NCBI GenBank assembly: GCA_008668455.1
Contig: RQCD01000011.1
Coordinates: forward strand, 1-10,721
From: Clostridia bacterium
GTDB taxonomy: Bacteria; Bacillota; Clostridia; UBA1381
Direction of reading: 5' to 3'
Length of the DNA stretch: 10,721 nucleotides
The notes beneath the pieces were generated by a model. It was given only the letters and a program-made list of their open reading frames with translations. It was not told the DNA's origin and searched no databases. Both the position numbers and the translations under genes were made by a program. This document shows positions 6,346 through 10,721 of the stretch, in pieces; the stretch's first letter is position 1, and each line of letters begins with the position of its first letter.

Positions 6346-6657
6346 TTAGGCATTGATTTTTTCGATTGTTACCTTTGTAAACGGTTGTCTGTGACCCTTT
6401 TTACGACGGTAATTTTTCTTTCTCTTCATCTTAAAGACATAGATTTTCTTAGCCTTGCCCTGCTTTTCCACCTTTGCGGTAACAGTTGCACCTGCAACGG
6501 TCGGCGCACCGACATTCACATTCTCACCATCAGCTACAACCAGAACCTTATCAAAGGTAACAGTTTCACCCTCTGCTGCATCCATCTTTTCGATAAAAAC
6601 AACATCTCCCTCAGATACCTTGTACTGCTTGCCGCCTGTTTCGATGACTGCGTACAT
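6346..6657 (-). CDS. rplU: 50S ribosomal protein L21
   Basis: L21 is a 23S rRNA-binding protein of the large subunit. The 103-residue product starts 'MYAVIETGGKQYKVSEGD', contains 'FDKVLVVADGENVNVGAPTV' and ends with the basic 'KRKKNYRRKKGHRQPFTKV' tail, as expected for the full-length family. An in-frame GTG at 6666 overlaps the Shine-Dalgarno itself, so ATG at 6657, with AAGGAGG eight bases upstream, is the start. It is the first gene of the ribosomal block and is driven by the strong promoter at 6743-6771 through a leader of about 80 bases. Confidence 0.98.
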   Translation of the reverse strand: MYAVIETGGKQYKVSEGDVVFIEKMDAAEGETVTFDKVLVVADGENVNVGAPTVAGATVTAKVEKQGKAKKIYVFKMKRKKNYRRKKGHRQPFTKVTIEKINA

Positions 6658-6671
6658 TAAAAACACCTCCT

Positions 6672-6736
6672 TATAAATATGAAGTCACGCTGCCGCAGGT
6701 AAGCCATGCTTTTTATAACCTGCACCATGCGGATAC
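6672..6736 (-). promoter_or_regulatory. rplU 5' leader, possible L21 leader RNA
   Basis: The predicted untranslated leader of rplU can form GCAGGT (6723-6718) with ACCTGC (6700-6695) around a 17-base loop. CCGCA near 6732-6728 can pair alternatively with TGCGG at 6697-6693. Many Bacillota carry a conserved L21 leader at this position. I assign it by position and short pairing only; no T-run terminator is present within it. Confidence 0.5.
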
Positions 6737-6742
6737 TTTATT

Positions 6743-6771
6743 ATTATAGCACATCTTTTTCCTAAAGTCAA
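6743..6771 (-). promoter_or_regulatory. Strong sigma-A promoter of the rplU-rpmA(-infC) operon
   Basis: On the minus strand TTGACT (6771-6766) and a perfect TATAAT (6748-6743) are 17 bases apart. A TG dinucleotide one base ahead of the -10 adds an extended -10. Transcription should begin near 6736. It is the best promoter in the window, as expected for ribosomal proteins. Confidence 0.93.
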
Positions 6772-6794
6772 CCTCTTTTTTTAGATTTTTTCAT

Positions 6795-7379
6795 TTAAAT
6801 TGTGGTCTTTTCCAAAAATAAAATCAGTTTCATTCCGAAAATAGCGGTAAGGAGGGAGCAGAGGGAGGCAAGCCAGATAGGTGCAAGAATCCCGGCAGGG
6901 TCATTTGACCCTGCGGCAATCCGGAGAGACAGAATTGTAGCAGGGATCAGCTGAAGTGACGCGGTATTCAAAACGGTAAAAATGCACATTTCCTCCGTCG
7001 GAATTTCCGGGTGCGGATTGGACCGGTCCATAGCGCACATCGCAGCAATTCCGGCAGGAGTGGCAGCATTGCCTGTTCCGAGGAGATTTGCTGTCATGTT
7101 CATAGAAATCTGGGTCATTTCCTCTGAATCTTTCGGAAACCTTGGAAAGAGCAGCCTGGTAATTGGGGAGAGCAGCCAGGAAAACAGCGCTGCCGCACCG
7201 CCTGCCTCTGCGAGGCGCAGAAAACCGCTCCATAAGCACATGATCCCGGCAAAGGATAACACGGTTTCCACCGCCGCCCTTGCCCCTTCCATGCCGGCAG
7301 CGGTGGTTTCCGGCAGCGTTCCGTTGATTGCCCCGGCAAAAAGCGACAAAAGAATCATCCCCGCCCACAAAATATTCAT
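6795..7379 (-). CDS. spmA: Spore maturation protein SpmA
   Basis: SpmA is a membrane protein with a nucleoside-recognition (Gate-like) domain, needed in Bacillus with SpmB for proper spore-core dehydration and heat resistance. The 194-residue product matches the usual length of about 195. It shows the start 'MNILWAGMILLSLFAGAING', the motif 'MNMTANLLGTGNAATPAGI' and 'NTASLQLIPATILSLRIAAG', all typical of the family, with several hydrophobic helices. ATG at 7379 has GGAGG eight bases upstream. spmB, normally next, is missing: the rplU promoter begins about 25 bases after the stop codon, and no terminator lies between them. The divergent neighbour is thyA. Confidence 0.93.
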   Translation of the reverse strand: MNILWAGMILLSLFAGAINGTLPETTAAGMEGARAAVETVLSFAGIMCLWSGFLRLAEAGGAAALFSWLLSPITRLLFPRFPKDSEEMTQISMNMTANLLGTGNAATPAGIAAMCAMDRSNPHPEIPTEEMCIFTVLNTASLQLIPATILSLRIAAGSNDPAGILAPIWLASLCSLLTAIFGMKLILFLEKTTI

Positions 7380-7411
7380 AAAACATCCCTCCGTTTTTTA
7401 TTAGAATCTTA

Positions 7412-7440
7412 TTGCAAAAGGAAGCTGTTTATGATAAAAT
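7412..7440 (+). promoter_or_regulatory. Sigma-A-type promoter of the thyA-dfrA operon
   Basis: TTGCAA (7412-7417) and TAAAAT (7435-7440) are 17 bases apart, with TG one base ahead of the -10. The predicted start of transcription near 7447 coincides with an upstream in-frame ATG at 7448, which argues that translation begins at the later ATG (7475). Confidence 0.75.
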
Positions 7441-7474
7441 ATAGAAAATGAGTGCAAACGGAAAGGAAAAAAAT

Positions 7475-8305
7475 ATGAGTGCAGCAGATGAAATCTTTAA
7501 AAACACATGCCGTGATATTTTAGAAAACGGCATTTGGGATACGGACAGTCCGGTGCGTCCGCATTGGGAGGACGGTACACCGGCACATACTATCCGGAAA
7601 TTTGGGGTAGTCAACCGGTATCAGCTATCTGAGGAATTTCCGATTATGACGCTCCGACGGACAGCATTTAAGAGTACGGTGGATGAGCTTTTATGGATTT
7701 GGCAGAAAAAATCCAATAATATTCACGATCTTTCCAGTCACATTTGGGATCAGTGGGCAGACGAGAATGGTTCAATCGGAAAGGCATACGGCTATCAGCT
7801 TGGGATCAGGCACAAGTACCGTGAGGGCATGTTTGACCAGGTTGACCGTGTTTTGTACGATTTAAAACACAATCCGCACAGCCGCCGCATTATGACAAAC
7901 ATTTATAATCACCACGATCTTTCTGAAATGAAGCTATACCCCTGTGCCTATTCCATGACCTTTCATGTGGACGGAAACCGGTTAAGCGCCATCCTGAATC
8001 AGCGTTCCCAGGATATGCTGACGGCGAACAACTGGAATGTGTGTCAGTATGCCGGTTTGGTGCACCTCTTTGCACGCGCGGCAGGATTTGTGCCGGGCGA
8101 GCTGGTGCATGTGATTGCAGACGCGCATATCTACGACCGTCATGTGGATATGGTGAAGGAGCTTTTGGAAAAAGAGCCATACCCTGCGCCGAAGCTTGTA
8201 TTTTGCGATGACAACACGGATTTTTACAAGGTAACTAAGGACAGCCTTGCTTTGGAAAATTATCAGTATCATGAATTTGGGCATAAAATCCCGGTGGCAA
8301 TATAA
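7475..8305 (+). CDS. thyA: Thymidylate synthase (ThyA, clostridial type)
   Basis: ThyA methylates dUMP to dTMP using methylene-tetrahydrofolate and yields dihydrofolate. The 276-residue product carries the catalytic Cys157 in 'YPCAYSMTF', the dUMP-phosphate arginines 'HSRR' (137-138), 'QRSQD' (176-180), Asn188, 'ADAHIYDRH' (216-223), Glu71 in 'ELLW' and the C-terminal 'IPVAI' that closes on the ligand. Two usual signatures differ: PCH reads PCA, and the LGxPFN loop reads 'TANNWN'. I recall the same form in other Clostridia, so it is probably a clade variant, not damage. An in-frame ATG at 7448 sits at the predicted transcription start; ATG at 7475 with AAAGGA is preferred. It is first in an operon with dfrA, whose product recycles the dihydrofolate. 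Confidence 0.95.
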   Translation: MSAADEIFKNTCRDILENGIWDTDSPVRPHWEDGTPAHTIRKFGVVNRYQLSEEFPIMTLRRTAFKSTVDELLWIWQKKSNNIHDLSSHIWDQWADENGSIGKAYGYQLGIRHKYREGMFDQVDRVLYDLKHNPHSRRIMTNIYNHHDLSEMKLYPCAYSMTFHVDGNRLSAILNQRSQDMLTANNWNVCQYAGLVHLFARAAGFVPGELVHVIADAHIYDRHVDMVKELLEKEPYPAPKLVFCDDNTDFYKVTKDSLALENYQYHEFGHKIPVAI

Positions 8306-8318
8306 GGAGGAGAGGTAT

Positions 8319-8867
8319 ATGAATTTAATTGCAGCAGTCAGCAAAAATTGGGGAATCGGCAAAGAGAATGACCTGTTATTTCATATTCCTGCCGATATGA
8401 AGCTTTTCCGGCAGCACACCGAGGGTCATGTAATTGTAATCGGCAGAAAAACGCTGGAATCCTTCCCAGGGAAAAAGCCTTTGAAAAACCGGATCAATAT
8501 TGTTCTGACCCGGGATTTGGATTACGAATGCGAGGGCGCAATTCTATGCTATTCCAAAGAGGAGGTGCTGGATGAAATTGCGCGCTTTCCGACAGAGGAG
8601 GTTTATATCTGCGGCGGAGAGCAGATTTACCGCATGTTTTTAGATGACTGTGACACTGCGTATATCACGAAAGTGGAGCAGGAGCGCGAGGCGGACAGAT
8701 TTTTAGAAAATTTAGATCAGTCCGGCCGCTGGAAGCTTTCGGAATGCTCCAGAATGCAAGAGCATGAGGGAGTAGCATTCCAGTTCTGCACTTATCAAAA
8801 AAGCTCATGCAGCGGAGCTTGCCATGCTTGCAGCGGAGGCTGCGATATGACAGCCGAAAGGAAATGA
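8319..8867 (+). CDS. dfrA: Dihydrofolate reductase with a cysteine-repeat C-terminal tail
   Basis: DHFR reduces dihydrofolate to tetrahydrofolate with NADPH, restoring the cofactor consumed by ThyA. The 182-residue product has 'AAVSKNWGIGKENDLLFHIP' (5-24), the catalytic acid Asp26, 'GRKTLESFPGKKP' (42-54), 'RINIVLTRD' and the NADPH-binding 'CGGEQIY' (98-104). The fold should end near residue 161 ('FQFCTYQK'). It is followed by about 20 extra residues containing Cys164, Cys168, Cys171 and Cys175 in the pattern CX3CX2CX3C, coded by a 21-base tandem repeat. Such a tail is not part of standard DHFR. ATG at 8319 has AAGGAGG that overlaps the thyA stop codon region, so the two genes are cotranscribed and probably coupled. 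Confidence 0.95.
   Translation: MNLIAAVSKNWGIGKENDLLFHIPADMKLFRQHTEGHVIVIGRKTLESFPGKKPLKNRINIVLTRDLDYECEGAILCYSKEEVLDEIARFPTEEVYICGGEQIYRMFLDDCDTAYITKVEQEREADRFLENLDQSGRWKLSECSRMQEHEGVAFQFCTYQKSSCSGACHACSGGCDMTAERK
8808..8849 (+). repeat. 21-base tandem duplication within the dfrA tail
   Basis: TGCAGCGGAG occurs at 8808-8817 and again at 8829-8838, a period of exactly 21 bases (seven codons). The units encode CSGACHA and CSGGCDM. The in-frame repeat explains the doubled cysteine pattern at the C-terminus of the reductase. Confidence 0.8.
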
Positions 8868-8871
8868 AAAG

Positions 8872-9228
8872 ATGAATATTATAACCTCAAACCTTTATAT
8901 AGGAGCGACTGCTCCCTTTACCTTTTATCATATGAGCGACACGCATCTGACGCTTGCCGATGACAGGGAAAACGAACGAAAGCTGCGGCTTGCAGAACAC
9001 AGAGCCAAAGATTTTCCGGATAGTCTGAACTGTGTAAGAGAAGCGGCAGAGATTGCAAACGCCGACAATAACAGCATGATCGTTCACACAGGTGACCTCA
9101 TAGATTTTGTTTCGGAGGCAAACCTTGAGGCAGCCGGAAAATTCGTTTCGGAAACAAACTGCCTGATGATTGCCGGAAATCATGAATTTAGCCAATACGT
9201 AGGAGAAGCGGTGGAGGACGAAAACTAA
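8872..9228 (+). CDS. Truncated calcineurin-like metallophosphoesterase (probable remnant)
   Basis: This 118-residue frame encodes the N-terminal half of a calcineurin-like metallophosphoesterase. It has metal-binding motif I 'SDTHL' (Asp23, His25), motif II 'HTGDLID' (Asp75) and motif III 'AGNHEF' (Asn103, His104). The family normally continues for another 120 residues or more and needs two later His motifs, including GHxH. They are absent: the frame stops at 9228, and a terminator begins about 60 bases later with no recognisable continuation in any frame. An active enzyme is therefore unlikely unless an unknown partner completes it. It starts 4 bases after dfrA, with AAAGGAA upstream, and is the last gene of the thyA operon. 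Confidence 0.75.
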   Translation: MNIITSNLYIGATAPFTFYHMSDTHLTLADDRENERKLRLAEHRAKDFPDSLNCVREAAEIANADNNSMIVHTGDLIDFVSEANLEAAGKFVSETNCLMIAGNHEFSQYVGEAVEDEN

Positions 9229-9288
9229 CAGAAATGACGACATTAAGAAAAATCTGTGTACGGTAATATATGCTTGTCATTTAACAAA

Positions 9289-9341
9289 GGGATGTAAAAA
9301 AGGCACAGAGCGTTCTGCACCCTTTTTTACACCCCTTTTTT
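9289..9341. terminator. Long bidirectional intrinsic terminator
   Basis: GGGATGTAAAAAAGG (9289-9303) pairs with CCTTTTTTACACCCC (9321-9335) with one A/C mismatch, and weaker pairing continues inside the loop. On plus it is followed by six T (9336-9341), ending the thyA operon. On minus it is followed by TTTGTT, serving the convergent SLH-peptidase gene. A small CCAAC/GTTGG hairpin at 9364-9377 lies between this and the peptidase stop codon. Confidence 0.82.
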
Positions 9342-9378
9342 GGTGTTGTGTAAAATCACGCAGCCAACCTTTGTTGGG

Positions 9379-10707
9379 CTATTTTCCCAAATATGTAAAG
9401 TGCATATAGTCGATCACAGAATGCTTGCCTGCCCAGTCGCCGCCCCAGAGCCATCCGTATTCGGAAAATGCAGATACTACCACACCGTCCGGGGTGATGG
9501 AGTACTCATTTTCGTAAGGCTTCCAGAACGAACCGGTAATTGCTGTGCCATCACTTTTACAGTAGTAATTTTCATCCGGATTGATGTCGATACAGGTGCC
9601 GTAGCTGTGCTGGGAAACACTTCCGAATGCCGTGGTGCGCCAGCAGTAGCCGCCCACGCTTTTGATGGGGAATTGTGACGGATCGTTGAAAATATTCCGG
9701 AAAATCTGCTTCACATCATCTGCCAGAAATTCGTTTACCGTCAGGCTCTTTTTTGCGGCATATTTTGTTCCGTCCTCCTTCATGCTCCAGACATCCACCG
9801 TAATATCCACCATGTGCGCCTCTGCATCCTCCTGCGTCAGGAACAGTTCTCCGTTTGGAAAAACACGGTATGCCTTTGCGATTTCCATGCCGGAGGAGGT
9901 GCTGATATTGGTTTTCTGATAGTTTTTGGACTGGTAACCAAAATCGGTTGGCAATCCAAACACCGTCTCTCCGTTTTCATATTCTGCACCAAGATATGCT
10001 GTGTATTTTTTTCCGGCGGTATAGTCTGCGGCTTGGATTGCTGCCGTGTTCTTTTTGGTGGAAAGCACCGTCACCGGCTGAAAATCCTCATCCTTGATAA
10101 TTAAGAGATAGTTCTTTGCGCCGTCTGACGGAGTCCATTCCAGTGTAAAATTCCCGTCTAAGGTGACGCCGTCTGCCAGATTTGTAAATTCCGGCACACC
10201 AAAAATCTCCTTTTCCTTTGCAAACTGCAGATAGGCGCGGTTTACAATTGCCACTGCCTGCTCACGCGTTGCGCCGGTTTTCGGAGAGAGAGTATCCTCC
10301 GAAGTACCGCTGATCAGATTGTATTTGAGTGCGCTTGCCATTTCGGTCAACGCCCAGACTGACAGTTCGTCCGCATCGGAAAACGGTTCTAACAGCCTTT
10401 CCAATTCGCTTTTTACTGAAATCACATTGATTTCTGCCGCTTTTAGGGTGTTGATCAAGAGCTTGGCAAGCTCCTCACGTGTCACGTTTCCGAAAGGATC
10501 TGCAGTGTTTTCGGTTCTGCCGCTGATAATTCCGAGCGCATAGGCTTGTGCAACTGCTGCGCTGTCACTGTCCTCAAACGGGTAAACCTCCGGTTCGGAG
10601 AGAGTCGTTCCTGTCAGACGTCGATATAGATTTACAATCAGTTCACAAAACTCCTCGAGCGTGATATCCTCCTGTAAATTTTTTGCCGCCACTTTATGTG
10701 AAATCAT
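9379..10707 (-). CDS. SLH-domain M15-family peptidoglycan peptidase, N-terminus missing
   Basis: The 442 residues visible encode a wall-bound peptidase. SLH repeats occur at about 14-33 (only the 'ITLEEFCELIVNLYRRLTG' tail of the first), 42-92 and 108-162, for binding secondary wall polymers. A fibronectin-like region spans about 173-255. The C-terminal domain is an M15 (VanY/CwlK-like) zinc peptidase: 'SQHSYGTCIDIN' supplies His367 and Asp374, 'GWLWGGDW' precedes 'DYMHFTY', where His436 is the third ligand and Asp433 the likely general base. The substrate should be stem-peptide bonds in peptidoglycan. The frame begins at ATG 10707, two codons after an in-frame TAA, with no signal peptide, half an SLH repeat and AAGGA touching the ATG. 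The gene is therefore probably broken by a frameshift or truncation near the window edge. Domain calls are confident; the start is not. Confidence 0.85.
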   Translation of the reverse strand: MISHKVAAKNLQEDITLEEFCELIVNLYRRLTGTTLSEPEVYPFEDSDSAAVAQAYALGIISGRTENTADPFGNVTREELAKLLINTLKAAEINVISVKSELERLLEPFSDADELSVWALTEMASALKYNLISGTSEDTLSPKTGATREQAVAIVNRAYLQFAKEKEIFGVPEFTNLADGVTLDGNFTLEWTPSDGAKNYLLIIKDEDFQPVTVLSTKKNTAAIQAADYTAGKKYTAYLGAEYENGETVFGLPTDFGYQSKNYQKTNISTSSGMEIAKAYRVFPNGELFLTQEDAEAHMVDITVDVWSMKEDGTKYAAKKSLTVNEFLADDVKQIFRNIFNDPSQFPIKSVGGYCWRTTAFGSVSQHSYGTCIDINPDENYYCKSDGTAITGSFWKPYENEYSITPDGVVVSAFSEYGWLWGGDWAGKHSVIDYMHFTYLGK

Positions 10708-10721
10708 TCCTTATACGGACG

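Noticed and set aside
6901..7404. Long open frames opposite and alongside spmA (161 codons minus, 140 codons plus)
   Set aside because: Both are shadows of spmA. They lack ribosome-binding sites and domain signatures, whereas spmA has clear family motifs.
7406..7434. Possible sigma-E-like promoter for spmA (TCATAAA, 13 bases, CAATAAGAT on minus)
   Set aside because: Match to the sporulation sigma-E consensus is poor at the -10, and the site overlaps the thyA promoter; not strong enough to annotate.
7448..7474. Upstream ATG of thyA
   Set aside because: It coincides with the predicted transcription start and has no Shine-Dalgarno sequence; ATG at 7475 has AAAGGA at workable spacing.
9229..9288. 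Continuation of the metallophosphoesterase in a shifted frame
   Set aside because: The +1 frame reads NRNDDIKKNLCTVIYACHLTKG, which shows none of the expected His motifs or beta-strand patterns, and only about 60 bases remain before the terminator.
9364..9377. Small CCAAC/GTTGG hairpin after the SLH peptidase
   Set aside because: It is only 5 bp with no T-run on the minus strand; the larger bidirectional terminator next to it is the better candidate.
1..10721. Phage-defence island, CRISPR, insertion sequence or biosynthetic cluster
   Set aside because: No transposase, integrase, repeat-spacer array, nuclease or toxin-antitoxin pair was seen on either strand; nearly all coding space is conserved housekeeping.

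Overview
The window looks like a chromosomal segment of a spore-forming Bacillota, most likely a member of Clostridia. The evidence is a SpmA spore-maturation protein, an SLH-domain wall peptidase, a copper-amine-oxidase-like 'stalk' lipoprotein, a clostridial-type ThyA and strong AGGAGG ribosome-binding sites. Base composition is moderate throughout. I see no mobile element, CRISPR array, tRNA or rRNA. Family or genus cannot be fixed from the sequence alone.

Left part (1-1330): the 3' end of a GlpT-like major facilitator transporter (+) runs into a bidirectional terminator. Facing it on the minus strand are a decayed fragment of an iron-containing alcohol dehydrogenase and a short one-domain O6-alkylguanine transferase-like gene (898-1209). 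A hairpin terminator sits almost against the ribosome-binding site of the latter.

Centre (1331-6780), all minus strand: a translation block. Read in the direction of transcription it is promoter - L21 leader region - rplU - rpmA - 200-nt structured leader with an intrinsic terminator (probable L20-type attenuator) - infC - rpmI - rplT - terminator. Then a second promoter drives lepA and a stalk-domain lipoprotein gene. infC appears to start at the rare codon AUA, which would suit IF3 self-regulation. L27 lacks the N-terminal extension cleaved by Prp in many Bacillota, and the prp (ysxB) gene usually found between rplU and rpmA is absent.

Right part (6795-10721): spmA (minus, without spmB) diverges from a plus-strand folate/thymidylate operon, thyA-dfrA-(truncated metallophosphoesterase). 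ThyA makes dTMP and dihydrofolate, and DfrA recycles the dihydrofolate. The DfrA C-terminus carries an unusual tandemly repeated four-cysteine tail. A long bidirectional terminator separates this operon from a convergent SLH-FnIII-M15 peptidoglycan peptidase gene whose N-terminus is missing or lies out of frame beyond the window edge.

Most of the window is conserved housekeeping. The parts that deserve attention are the regulatory architecture around infC, the DfrA cysteine tail and several gene remnants (alcohol dehydrogenase, metallophosphoesterase, SLH peptidase N-terminus). I did not find a coherent undescribed multi-gene system here.
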